Shown here piece after piece: positions 1 through 8,010 of a stretch of DNA of 56,229 nucleotides. Below the pieces are notes generated by a model. It worked only from the letters and a program-made list of their open reading frames with translations, did no database searches and was not told the origin of the DNA. The stretch's first letter is position 1; each line of letters begins with the position of its first letter. The stretch comes from Nonomuraea longispora (lineage in GTDB: Bacteria; Actinomycetota; Actinomycetes; Streptosporangiales; Streptosporangiaceae). The position numbers were made by a program, and so were the translations under genes. The stretch spans positions 1 to 56,229 of the forward strand of contig NZ_SMJZ01000025.1 in the NCBI RefSeq assembly GCF_004348345.1, written 5' to 3'.

Positions 1-487
1 GCCCCGGGGCGATCGGCGAACCCCGGAGCCTGGCCGACGGCGGCAGGGACTCGCCCTCCTGCGCCGGAGCGCGGCCCGCGCCACGCCCGTTGCCCCGGCC
101 GGCTTCCACGGCGCCGCGGATGCGCGGGTTCCAGGGCTCCTCGTCCTCCAGGTCAGGACCGAGGTCCAGCGGATGGGACCGTTCCCGCCGCCTCCGCGGC
201 GACGCGGGTTCAGGCCCCGGCAGACCTCCCCAGCCCGTTTCATGGACGGGTCCTGGAGGGGGGTCAGGAGGCCGCTCGGTCCTGGCGGTGGTGTCCCGGA
301 CGCTCTCGAAGGGGTTTCTGCCCCGCCGGGGCCTCGCGCCGCGGTGAGCGCCCCACACGGCCCCTCCGCCCTCTGCGGGGGCGCCGTCGGGAGGGGTGTC
401 GGACTCAGGAGACGTACGGTCCTCAGGAGGAGTACGGCGATGCCGGGCCCCCATCCGCGGTGGCCAGACACGGTGATCACCCTCCAT
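1..487 (-). CDS. Hypothetical proline/arginine-rich protein, N-terminal part (cut by window edge)
   Basis: An open frame of 162 codons runs from an ATG at 487 to the left edge without a stop, so only the N-terminus is visible. The start has a near-perfect ribosome site (AAGGAGG, about 3 bases before the ATG). The visible part is low-complexity and rich in Pro, Arg, Gly and Glu (it begins MEGDHRVWPPRMGARHRR), with no hydrophobic segment, so it looks disordered. A folded or membrane domain may follow outside the window. It lies 83 bases after the MFS gene on the same strand. Family not recognised. The coding call rests on the ribosome site and the long stop-free frame. Confidence 0.6.
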   Translation of the reverse strand, partial: MEGDHRVWPPRMGARHRRTPPEDRTSPESDTPPDGAPAEGGGAVWGAHRGARPRRGRNPFESVRDTTARTERPPDPPPGPVHETGWGGLPGPEPASPRRRRERSHPLDLGPDLEDEEPWNPRIRGAVEAGRGNGRGAGRAPAQEGESLPPSARLRGSPIAPG

Positions 488-570
488 GACACCTCCTTGT
501 CCCGCTGTCCTATCACTCCTGGCGACGGCGATCAGGCGATCCGTTGCCGTTGTGACAGGTGGGGCGGAAT

Positions 571-1962
571 TCAACGGGTGCGACCGGCGAGCACGGTGCC
601 GCTCAGGGCGATCGAGGCCATGAGGATCGAGATGACGACGAACCCGGTGGCGATCTCGGCGGAGGAGTGCCCGATCAGGTTGACCAGCGCGCCGCCGACG
701 CCGATGGCCAGCGCCGAGCCCAGCATGTCCGTCACCGACAGCGCCGCGGAGTTGGCCCCCTGTTCGTTGACGGGCGACTGCTTCAGCGCCGTGATGCTGA
801 CCGTGGTCATGCCGTACCCCATCCCGAAGCCGGCCAGGATCCACGCGGGCACGGCGATCCACCCGCTTGTCCCGGGCAGGACGGCCAGCAGGCAGAGCAG
901 GATCGCGACGGCGATGCAGCTCGTGCCGAGCCGGATCCGCAGGTGCGCCGCCCCTTCCTTCCTGCTCTGCAGGTAGGAGCCGGCGGACCAGCCGAGCGCC
1001 CCGGTCGTCAGTGCGAAGCCCGCGCTCGACAGGTCGAAGGCCTTCACTTCCTGCAGCGCCAGCGGGATGAAGGAGTTGACGCCGAAGAAGGAGGCCGAGA
1101 AGAAGCCCCGCATCATCACGGTCGTGGGCAGCCCGCGCCCGAACCGCAGCGCCCGGAGAGGCAACAGTCGGAACAGCCCGTACATCAGCGAGGCCAGCCC
1201 GGCCGCCGTCTCCACCGCTCCTGAGACGGGATGCAGGTGCAGCCGATCGACGCCGTGCAGCAGCACTCCGGCGCCGGCGGCCGCGGCGGTGGCGGCCAGC
1301 GTCATGGCCACCGGCCGCGACCTCGGCCCGCCGGACGGCGCCTCGTCCGGCGATGACGGCCTGCGCAGCGACGGGAGCAGCATCAGCAGTGCGGGCACCA
1401 CGAGCGGGATGATGCCGTAGAAGACGTAGCGCCAGCCCCAGTTCTGGGCCACGAACCCGGCCACGGCCGGGCCGACCATGGCGGGCACCACCCAGGCCGC
1501 GGAGATGGCCGCGAACGCCTTGGGCCGCGACTCCACGGGGTAGACCCGCGCGATCATCACGTACAGCGCCACGATGGTGGAGCCCGCCCCCAGCCCCTGC
1601 ACGGCCCGCGCCACGAGGAACATCACCGCCGTCGACGCCGCCCCGGCCAGCGCCATCCCGACGACGAACAACACCATTCCCGCCACGAACGGGAAGGGGT
1701 AGCCGTGCCGGTCCGACCAGAGGCCCGACACCACGTTGGCGAACAGGCTGGCGATCAGGAAGGCCGAGAAGCTGATCCCGTAGAGGTCGAGCGCGTCCAG
1801 CTCGTCGGCGATGGCCGGCATGGCGACGCCGACCGACATGCCCTCGAAAGCCACCAGCGTGACCACGAGCAGGATGCCGAGGGTCGCGGTGCGGTAGCGC
1901 GCGCCGAAGATCCGCGGCGGCTGGTAGGGAGTGTCGAGTGCCTTCGGAGCTGTCACTCGCAC
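571..1962 (-). CDS. MFS transporter, probable drug/metabolite exporter
   Basis: A 463-aa polytopic membrane protein of the major facilitator superfamily. About 12 hydrophobic segments begin near residue 27. The loop after the second helix carries the MFS signature (GLWSDRHGYPF), and helix 4 reads RAVQGLGAGS, as in proton-antiport drug exporters. The GTG start at 1962 lies 7 bases after the stop of the secreted metalloprotease gene, so the two are probably translationally coupled. A second GTG two codons later is an alternative start. The substrate cannot be inferred. Confidence 0.88.
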   Translation of the reverse strand: MRVTAPKALDTPYQPPRIFGARYRTATLGILLVVTLVAFEGMSVGVAMPAIADELDALDLYGISFSAFLIASLFANVVSGLWSDRHGYPFPFVAGMVLFVVGMALAGAASTAVMFLVARAVQGLGAGSTIVALYVMIARVYPVESRPKAFAAISAAWVVPAMVGPAVAGFVAQNWGWRYVFYGIIPLVVPALLMLLPSLRRPSSPDEAPSGGPRSRPVAMTLAATAAAAGAGVLLHGVDRLHLHPVSGAVETAAGLASLMYGLFRLLPLRALRFGRGLPTTVMMRGFFSASFFGVNSFIPLALQEVKAFDLSSAGFALTTGALGWSAGSYLQSRKEGAAHLRIRLGTSCIAVAILLCLLAVLPGTSGWIAVPAWILAGFGMGYGMTTVSITALKQSPVNEQGANSAALSVTDMLGSALAIGVGGALVNLIGHSSAEIATGFVVISILMASIALSGTVLAGRTR

Positions 1963-1969
1963 ATCGTAT

Positions 1970-2857
1970 TCAGCCTCGCATCGCGCCCGGCGCGGCCTGC
2001 CGGTACGCCGCCCACATCTCGTGCATCCGCCTGGCCTGCCCCTGGGTGAACTCCGACATGCACCGGTCGTGTGCGTAGTCCATGAAGTTGTGCACGGGGT
2101 CGAGCCCCGCCTTCGCGCAGGTGTCGGAGCGCTCAGGGCACCCCTTGGTCGGCCTGGCCTGGGCGGGTGTGTCGTCGATGCCGTCGCCCGGCTCCTTGCA
2201 GCCGTTCTCGAACGTGTGGAACAGCCCGAGCCAGTGGCCGATCTCGTGCACGCCGGTGAAGCCGCGGTTGTAGTTGGTCATCGCACCCCCGGGCAGGCCG
2301 CGCCAGTCGATGACGACGCCGTCGAGCGCGGGATCGTCGGTGTACCAGTAGGGGTAGCTGGCGAAGCCCAGCATCTGCTCGCTGAGCTGGGCGACGTAGA
2401 GGTTGAGCGTGCCGGGGCCGCCCTGGTGCAGCGCGCTCTTCATGGCCCGCTCGTGGCCGACCGGATCGCCGAACCAGGCGGCGTTCCGCCTGACCTCGAT
2501 GCCGTCGAGGCGGAACCGCACGCCGGTGTCGACGCCGCCGAAGCGGCCGGCGTACGCGGAGTTGAGCACGGTGATCTGCGCTTCGACCGCCTGGTCGGAG
2601 ACCTGGCGGTCAGGCCGCGTGATGACGTGCACCACGGTGGGCACGGTGATCTGGGTCGGCGGCGTGACGCCGGCCAGGCGCCGGGCCAGCTCGGACTGGA
2701 CCTTGGCCACGTCTCCCGGCTGGGGCGAGCGCGGCCCTGGCCCCTCCGGCGCGCGATGGCCGCACACGGCCGCGTGGGCGGCACCGGCCCGCAGCGGCGG
2801 GGCGAACCAGATCGCCAGCAGGCATGCCAACGAGACGGCGGTCGCACGCCGAGCCAT
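1970..2857 (-). CDS. Secreted zinc metalloprotease, pappalysin/M43 family
   Basis: 295 aa with a signal peptide (hydrophobic residues about 8-30, AHAA cleavage region). The extended metzincin zinc site HEIGHWLGLFH (residues 204-214) supplies His204, His208, His214 and the catalytic Glu205. A Met-turn (HNFMDY, Met259) follows, as in M43 (cytophagalysin/pappalysin) peptidases. Cysteines around 219-250 probably form disulfides. It likely acts outside the cell on unknown proteins. It sits between the DUF3039 gene (78 bases upstream) and an MFS exporter 7 bases downstream. All catalytic residues are present and the length is usual for small bacterial M43 enzymes. Confidence 0.9.
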   Translation of the reverse strand: MARRATAVSLACLLAIWFAPPLRAGAAHAAVCGHRAPEGPGPRSPQPGDVAKVQSELARRLAGVTPPTQITVPTVVHVITRPDRQVSDQAVEAQITVLNSAYAGRFGGVDTGVRFRLDGIEVRRNAAWFGDPVGHERAMKSALHQGGPGTLNLYVAQLSEQMLGFASYPYWYTDDPALDGVVIDWRGLPGGAMTNYNRGFTGVHEIGHWLGLFHTFENGCKEPGDGIDDTPAQARPTKGCPERSDTCAKAGLDPVHNFMDYAHDRCMSEFTQGQARRMHEMWAAYRQAAPGAMRG

Positions 2858-2935
2858 ACGATCCTCCCACTGCGGAATGCACCGACATGGCTACAGACCG
2901 TAGCTGTTCAGTGGAGGATCACCGCTCAGCAACAC

Positions 2936-3196
2936 TCACTGCTTGTCGTCACCCTCGCCACCGCCGGAGGGAAGGCCTTCGTAGATCTCTTTGCACTCCG
3001 GGCAGACCGGGTATTTCTTGGGGTCACGGCTGGGCACCCAGATCTTGCCGCACAGGGCGCGGATGGGCGTGCCCGTCACCATGCTCTCGGTGATCTTGTG
3101 TTTGTCCGCGTAGTGGGCGAAGCGCTCGTGATCGCCGTCGCCGTGCGAGGTCCGCGGCGTGGTCTCCTGCTCTGGGAGGATCTTCGTGCTGCTCAC
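2936..3196 (-). CDS. DUF3039 family small zinc-ribbon-like protein
   Basis: An 86-aa protein of the actinobacterial DUF3039 family, function unknown. I chose the GTG at 3196 (VSSTKILPEQ), which matches the usual N-terminus of the family; a longer frame exists upstream. Seen: an acidic-His stretch (DGDHERFAHYADKHK), a conserved IRALCGKIWVPSRDP segment and a CPECKEIYE motif. The Cys residues could bind one metal ion. The C-terminus is Gly/Glu/Asp-rich. It lies between the DHA2 exporter and the metalloprotease on the same strand. The family is widely conserved in actinomycetes, so it may be core rather than functionally linked to its neighbours. Confidence 0.82.
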   Translation of the reverse strand: MSSTKILPEQETTPRTSHGDGDHERFAHYADKHKITESMVTGTPIRALCGKIWVPSRDPKKYPVCPECKEIYEGLPSGGGEGDDKQ

Positions 3197-3290
3197 CCCA
3201 CCGAGTTTATGCCCGCTCGCGACCGCGTCCTGCACCGAACGCCGTGGCCCCCGCCGCGAGGGCGAGGGCCGCAGCGGGCCGCTCAGGGGG

Positions 3291-4898
3291 TCAGCCCACG
3301 TGCACCTGTACGCCCTCGGCCTTGCGCCCCGCCTTGACGAACAGCGTCAGCAGGGCGGTCAGCACGGCAATGCCGGTGCTCACCAGAAAGGCGAGGTGCA
3401 TGCCGTCCATGAACGAGTGGTGCACGGCGTCGACGATCGGCTGCGGCAGCCCGGGAGGAGCCGCGCCGAAGGCGGCCGCCTTCTCCAGCCCGGCCAGCTG
3501 CGCGGGCGGGATGGCCTGCGCCGCGGGGCCGAGGTGGCCGGGCAGCGTGCCGGAGATCTCGGCGGCCATCACGGCGCCCAGGATCGCGGTGCCCAGCGCG
3601 CCGCCGACCTGCATGGCCGACTGCTGGACACCGCCCGCGACACCGCTCAGCTCAAGTGGCGCGTTGCCCACGATGATCTCCGTGGCGCCCACGAAGACCG
3701 GCGACATGCCGAAGGCCAGCAGCACGAACGGGATGGCGCTGGCGAGGAACGACGCGTCGATGCTGAGCTGGGACATGAGGAACATGGCGAACGCGGTGAT
3801 GAGCAGACCGGCCGCCATCGTGATCTTCGGCCCGAGCCTGCCGATCGCCAGGCCCGCCAGCGGCGAGGCGACGATCATGCCGGCGCTCATCGGCAACATG
3901 CGCAGACCGGCCTCCAGCGGGCTCAGGCCGTGCACGCCCTGGAAGAAGAAGCCCAGGAAGAACATCGCCCCGAACATCGCGAACGCCACCATCATCATCA
4001 GCACGGTGCCGATGGAGATCGAGACGTTCCTGAACAGCGACAGCGGGACCAGCGGCTGCCTGCCGAGTTTCTGCGCCCGGTGCTGCCAGAAGACGAACGC
4101 GCCGATCAGCACCGCGAACGCGCCCAGGAAGCTCAGCGTCGTGCTGTCGCCCCATCCCCAGTCGGGGGCCTTGATGATCGTCCACACCAGCGAGAACATC
4201 GCGCCCGACAGCAGCAGCACGCCGAGCCAGTCGATCCGCGCCATGGTCTGGGCGCGGTTGTCCTGGATCAGGAAGATGCCCATGACGAGGGCGATGATCC
4301 CGACCGGCGCGTTGATGAAGAAGACCGACTCCCAGTTCACGTTCTCGACCAGCACACCGCCCACGATCGGTCCGGCGGCGCTGGACAGGCCGATGATGCC
4401 GCCCCAGGCTCCCATCGCCTGGTTCAGCCTCGGCCCTGGGAACGCTCCACGCAGCAGCGCCAGCGCCGCGGGCTGGAGCAGCGCGCCGAACAGGCCCTGC
4501 AGCACCCGCAGCCCGATGAGCGCGCCGACGGGCGAGAGGCCGGGAATGACGCCGGCCAGTTCGGCGCTGAGGCCGATGCCCACGGACGTGATCGCGAAGC
4601 CGGCCACCCCGATGAGAAAGACGCGCTTGTGCCCGAACAGGTCGCCGAGCTTGCCCGCCGTGATCAGGAACACCGCCAGCGCCAGCAGGTAGCCGCTGGT
4701 CACCCACTGCAGGTCCGACAGCGAGGCCTTCAGGTCGGCCTGGATGACCGGGTTGGCGATGCCCACCACGGTGCCGTCGAGCATCACCATGATGACGCCC
4801 AGGCTGACCGCCAGCAGCACCAGCCACGGATTGCGGCCGGCCGCCGTCCGGTCCGGACCGGGCGGCGACGGCACGCCGACCGCCTTCGCGTGAGCCAT
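3291..4898 (-). CDS. DHA2-type MFS drug exporter (EmrB/QacA-like)
   Basis: 535 aa with about 14 predicted membrane segments, typical of the 14-TM drug:H+ antiporter-2 group. Seen: WLVLLAVSLGVIMVMLDGT in helix 1 (the DHA2 'LDxT' signature), GKLGDLFGHKRVF in the loop after helix 2, and GLRVLQGLFGALLQP in helix 4. The ATG at 4898 has an AGGGGG ribosome site 5 bases upstream; a longer frame begins 10 codons earlier. It is divergent from a TetR gene across a 155-base spacer with repeated CTATGAC motifs, the classic arrangement of an exporter under local TetR repression. Substrate unknown. Confidence 0.9.
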   Translation of the reverse strand: MAHAKAVGVPSPPGPDRTAAGRNPWLVLLAVSLGVIMVMLDGTVVGIANPVIQADLKASLSDLQWVTSGYLLALAVFLITAGKLGDLFGHKRVFLIGVAGFAITSVGIGLSAELAGVIPGLSPVGALIGLRVLQGLFGALLQPAALALLRGAFPGPRLNQAMGAWGGIIGLSSAAGPIVGGVLVENVNWESVFFINAPVGIIALVMGIFLIQDNRAQTMARIDWLGVLLLSGAMFSLVWTIIKAPDWGWGDSTTLSFLGAFAVLIGAFVFWQHRAQKLGRQPLVPLSLFRNVSISIGTVLMMMVAFAMFGAMFFLGFFFQGVHGLSPLEAGLRMLPMSAGMIVASPLAGLAIGRLGPKITMAAGLLITAFAMFLMSQLSIDASFLASAIPFVLLAFGMSPVFVGATEIIVGNAPLELSGVAGGVQQSAMQVGGALGTAILGAVMAAEISGTLPGHLGPAAQAIPPAQLAGLEKAAAFGAAPPGLPQPIVDAVHHSFMDGMHLAFLVSTGIAVLTALLTLFVKAGRKAEGVQVHVG

Positions 4899-4958
4899 GA
4901 GTCCCCCTGAATGACATAAGCCCCGCATAGGGGCATAGGTATCGCAAGCCTCAGCAAT

Positions 4959-5028
4959 CTATGACAGCCGATGACTTGTGACAACCGACTTTCACTTGGC
5001 GGACTATGACTTATGGCACACTATGACA
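4959..5028. promoter_or_regulatory. Repeated CTATGAC motifs between exporter and tetR (candidate operator region)
   Basis: CTATGAC occurs as direct copies at 4959-4965, 5004-5010 and 5021-5027. Inverted relatives (GCATAG, CATAAG) lie at 4915-4940. The spacer is clearly more A/T-rich than its surroundings and holds the two divergent starts. These are reasonable half-sites for the adjacent TetR protein; binding is inferred. Confidence 0.45.
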
Positions 5029-5053
5029 GAAAAGTTTCGAGGGAGTGACCACT

Positions 5054-5662
5054 GTGGGTCTGCGTGAACGCAAGAAGGAGAAGACGCGCCTGGCGATCCT
5101 CGACGCGGCACTCGACCTGTTCCTCGAACAAGGATACGAGTCGACCACCGTCGAGCAGATCGCGGGGGCCGTCGACATCTCCCCCCGCACCTTCTTCCGC
5201 TACTTCACCAGCAAGGACCATCTGGTGCTGTGGTTCCACGACCACGGCGAGGGGCTCATGATGGAGACCATGCGTTCCCGCCCGCAGGGCGAGCCGCCGT
5301 TCACGGCACTCATGCACGCGGTGCGCGCGGTGCTGAGCGACATGGAAGGCTCAACGGAGGACGAGCACCGCAGGTTCCTCAAACTCCGCCGCGTCCTTGA
5401 CGAGAACCCGCAGCTGATCGGCCAGTCGGTGGCCAGGGGTGCCGGCACCGAGCGCCGCCTCGCGGAGCTGGTCGCCGCCCGCAGGGGAACCGACGCCGAC
5501 TCGGACCAGCTCTCCCACCTGATCGTCGCCTTCGCCATGTCGGCGATGCGCGTCGGCTTCGAGTGCCCGCGCCGCGACGGCGGGATGCCGGAGATCACCG
5601 GCCGCATGGCCGAGACGATCGAGCTGGCCGAGCGCTCGCTGCGGCCGGGATGGGACCTCTGA
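5054..5662 (+). CDS. TetR family repressor (probable regulator of the divergent DHA2 exporter)
   Basis: About 202 aa. The N-terminal HTH is typical of TetR: RERKKEKTRLAILDAALDLF, then TTVEQIAGAVDISPRTFFRYF (about residues 30-50). The C-terminal ligand domain is all-helical and divergent. A GTG at 5045 also opens the frame, but GAGGGA at 5039-5044 is correctly spaced only for the GTG at 5054, which gives the usual MGLRERKKEKT start. The gene is divergent from the exporter at 3291-4898, and repeated motifs lie between them. The ligand is probably an exporter substrate (inference). Confidence 0.88.
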   Translation: MGLRERKKEKTRLAILDAALDLFLEQGYESTTVEQIAGAVDISPRTFFRYFTSKDHLVLWFHDHGEGLMMETMRSRPQGEPPFTALMHAVRAVLSDMEGSTEDEHRRFLKLRRVLDENPQLIGQSVARGAGTERRLAELVAARRGTDADSDQLSHLIVAFAMSAMRVGFECPRRDGGMPEITGRMAETIELAERSLRPGWDL

Positions 5663-5672
5663 GCGGCGGGGC

Positions 5673-6251
5673 TCAGTTCATCGTCGGATCGTCCGGGCAG
5701 GTCGCCACGAAGGCCAGCTCGCCGTGCTGGCGCCGCAGCACGTGCCGCCAGAGCGAGCCCGGATCGGCGTGGAAGGTGTCGCCGACCTCGGAGTCGACGA
5801 CGTACCATGCACCCTCGGCGATCTCGCTCTCCAGCTGACCCGACGTCCAGCCCGCGTACCCCGCGAAGATGCGCATCTGCGCGATCTCCCCCTGCAGGAT
5901 CTCGGGCGGCGCGTCCAGGTCGACCGTGCCGAGCCGCGAGACGGCCGGCGTGCCGGCGTGGAGCCTGCGCCAGCCCAGCGGCTCCTCCCCGCTCGGGACG
6001 GCCGCCAGCGCGAGCGCGCTGTCGGTCTGCACGGGCCCGCCCTCGAACAACACCGGAGGCCCCGTCACCAGCGGATCCCACACGGGCAGCACCTGCGTCA
6101 CCGAGATGTCGCTCGGCCTGTTGAGCACCACACCCAGAGTGCCGCCGTCGTGGTCGTGTTCCAGGATCAGCACGACGCTACGCCGGAAGTTGGGGTCGTC
6201 GAGAAGCGGCGTCGCCACCAACAACCCGCCGACGTAGATCGCCTCCGCCAT
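5673..6251 (-). CDS. YqgE/AlgH family protein (UPF0301)
   Basis: 192 aa, the normal family length. Seen: YVGGLLVATPLLDDPNFRRS at the N-terminus, LILEHDHDGGTLGVVLNRP, LFEGGPVQTDSAL and RIFAGYAGWTSGQLESEI, the conserved AlgH/YqgE blocks. Biochemical function is not established; the name comes from a link to alginate regulation in Pseudomonas. The ATG at 6251 matches the conserved MAEAIYVGGLLVATP start. It is convergent with the TetR gene ending at 5662. It is a conserved actinobacterial gene with no clear functional tie to its neighbours. Confidence 0.9.
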   Translation of the reverse strand: MAEAIYVGGLLVATPLLDDPNFRRSVVLILEHDHDGGTLGVVLNRPSDISVTQVLPVWDPLVTGPPVLFEGGPVQTDSALALAAVPSGEEPLGWRRLHAGTPAVSRLGTVDLDAPPEILQGEIAQMRIFAGYAGWTSGQLESEIAEGAWYVVDSEVGDTFHADPGSLWRHVLRRQHGELAFVATCPDDPTMN

Positions 6252-6363
6252 ACATCCATCATGGCGTGTATCCGGGGGCGTGCGCTCCCTCAGTGAGCCG
6301 ATGTTACTTTTAGTGCTCACTTGGGCACATTCAGTAGCAAAGATCACAGCCCGGGGGGAGCGC

Positions 6364-6870
6364 ATGCGTATCGGTACTCGTATCGTCCTGGCCACGCTGC
6401 CCATGACCGTGGCGCTGCTCCTCCCCGCCACCGCCTGGGCCTGGCCGCGACTGGATCCGGGCGACCCGTTCACGATGACGGTCGACGACGTGGCCTGCCG
6501 CTCCGGCCGGGCCACCGTCACGCTCCGCAACGTGACGCGCCAGCTGGCACGGTACGACCTGCGGGCCGACGGCAGAACCGTGGCCAGCGGCTCGATCCCG
6601 GCACGCAAGACGATCGTCAAGCAGGTGCGGGTGAAAAGGGGCAGTCGCGCCGAGATCGAGGCGTACTCGGTCGCCGAGCACCACCCCGACACGCTGATCG
6701 ACTCGACCGACATCGAGAACGACTGCCCCTGGGGCCACCACCTCGACCGCCTCCCCTTCACGGGCCCGCCCGTGGACCTCATGGCCAAGCTGGCCACAGC
6801 GGGCGGGCTCGTGATCATGGGGGGCGTGTTGTGGTGGTACGGATCGATCTGGCCCCGCTCAGCCCCGTGA
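6364..6870 (+). CDS. Secreted cell-wall protein with C-terminal LPFTG sorting-type signal
   Basis: 168 aa. The ATG at 6364 follows a GGGGGGAG ribosome site; an upstream in-frame start would precede the signal peptide by 28 codons. Residues 1-26 form a signal peptide ending near ATAWA. The mature part is one small beta-rich domain (about 35-120) with Cys45 and Cys121 that could pair. At 130-134 there is LPFTG, then a hydrophobic stretch (about 143-163) and a short tail with one Arg (SIWPRSAP). This is the order of a sortase substrate, though the tail is weakly charged. No sortase gene lies in this window. Domain not recognised. Confidence 0.75.
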   Translation: MRIGTRIVLATLPMTVALLLPATAWAWPRLDPGDPFTMTVDDVACRSGRATVTLRNVTRQLARYDLRADGRTVASGSIPARKTIVKQVRVKRGSRAEIEAYSVAEHHPDTLIDSTDIENDCPWGHHLDRLPFTGPPVDLMAKLATAGGLVIMGGVLWWYGSIWPRSAP

Positions 6871-6898
6871 AACCGGCGGTCTCACGGGACCGAGCCCG

Positions 6899-7510
6899 TC
6901 AGGGCACGAAGGCGCCGGCCCGCGCGGCGGCCAGCGTGCGTGACACCGACCGTTCGGCGTCCCAGCGCGTCACCGGCTCCCTCGTGACCACCAGGCGGTA
7001 GTAGAGCGGGGCGGAGATCGCCCTGATCAACTCACCGCCGTCGGTCCCCTCGGGCAGTTCGCCCCGCTTGACGGCCAGGTCCACGACGGTGGCCCACTCC
7101 TCGATCCTGCGGGCGAAGAAGGTCCGCAGCGCGTCGGCGGCCTCCTCGTCGCAGGTCGCGGCGGCGATCACTGCCTGCAACGTGGCACCGAGCCGTCCGT
7201 CGGTGACCGCCTCCCAGACGGACACCGCGTTGGCCAGCAGGTCACACTCGACGTCGCCGGTGTCGGCGTGCGGCGACGACTGGTTGGCCAGCTCTTTCAT
7301 CAGGTCGGCCACCAGCCTGGGAGTGCTCCCCCAACGCCGGTAGACCGTGGTCTTGCCGACGCCCGCCCTGGCCGCCACCTGGTCCATGGTCAGGCCGTGG
7401 AAACCGTGCTCGACCAGGATGTCCTGGGTGGCGTCGAGTACGGCGGCGCGTACCCGCGCGGTGCGGCCCCCCGGCCGCACGGTTCCCGCCAAACGGGAAG
7501 GTTGTTCCAT
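6899..7510 (-). CDS. TetR/AcrR family transcriptional regulator
   Basis: 203 aa. HTH at about residues 18-62: RAAVLDATQDILVEHGFHGL, then TMDQVAARAGVGKTTVYRRW, a textbook TetR recognition helix. The C-terminal part resembles TetR_C regulators with a helical ligand pocket. The ATG at 7510 has a GGTGAGGAG ribosome site 6 bases upstream. No divergent gene can be supported in the 500 bases upstream, but an inverted repeat (7544-7565) lies 34 bases before the start, so autoregulation is plausible. Target and ligand unknown. Confidence 0.88.
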   Translation of the reverse strand: MEQPSRLAGTVRPGGRTARVRAAVLDATQDILVEHGFHGLTMDQVAARAGVGKTTVYRRWGSTPRLVADLMKELANQSSPHADTGDVECDLLANAVSVWEAVTDGRLGATLQAVIAAATCDEEAADALRTFFARRIEEWATVVDLAVKRGELPEGTDGGELIRAISAPLYYRLVVTREPVTRWDAERSVSRTLAAARAGAFVP

Positions 7511-7543
7511 CTAAACTCCTCACCGTATACCGGCATGCCCGGT

Positions 7544-7565
7544 TAACGGGACCCCTATCCCGTTA
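7544..7565. promoter_or_regulatory. Inverted repeat upstream of tetR (candidate autoregulatory operator)
   Basis: TAACGGG (7544-7550) and CCCGTTA (7559-7565) are perfect inverted arms separated by 8 bases, 34 bases upstream of the TetR start. Size and position suit a TetR operator; binding is inferred. Confidence 0.45.
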
Positions 7566-7970
7566 GTGGTGCATGTTTTGACGGCCCCGGCATTGCACGG
7601 CCCGCGGCGTACCAGGTGCCCCTGCACGCGGGCAGGGATTGCGGCCTGGTCAGGCGGCGCAGGCATCTCCTTGTCGGCATGGCGTGCTCGGCTCTCCTCG
7701 GTCACGGGGAGGGCTGGCGACCTCGCCGGGGGTTGTGCTCATGGCGAGTGATCCCGGGGGACTCGCCGCCGCCATCGCGTGCCCGCCGGGCTCTCCCTGC
7801 CATGTCTTTACTGAGGGGGCATTCCGGGCTCGGGCGCGGGGCTGAACGGGGCGTCGTGGTCTGCCGGGTTCACCGCTTGCGACATTGTAGGCCGACCCGA
7901 CCTGCCGCGCCGCTGGTGGGCGGGCACTTTGCGGCCGACCGGTGCGGCTGTTCACCGCCGCAGGGTCTGC
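7566..7970. other. Intergenic stretch without a supportable gene
   Basis: About 400 bases between the TetR operator and the glycerol regulator. Several short frames are open on both strands (for example 7639-7845 plus, 7650-7997 minus), but none has a convincing ribosome site, recognisable protein or codon pattern like its neighbours. A partial match to the glycerol operator core, CGACATTGT, lies at 7880-7888. Otherwise nothing was seen. Confidence 0.5.
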
Positions 7971-7987
7971 GTTCGGCATTATCGAAC
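7971..7987. promoter_or_regulatory. Glycerol regulator operator O1 (upstream of gylR-like gene)
   Basis: GTTCGGCATTATCGAAC is a 17-bp imperfect inverted repeat with one change in each arm relative to the perfect copy before glpK (8802-8818). It lies 24 bases upstream of the GTG start of the IclR-type regulator and implies autoregulation by the same protein that controls glpK. Confidence 0.65.
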
Positions 7988-8010
7988 CGCTCTGCACTAG
8001 GGTGCGAGGT

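Noticed and set aside
7650..7997. 115-codon minus-strand frame upstream of the IclR gene
   Set aside because: It crosses the operator, has no family resemblance and lacks a ribosome site.
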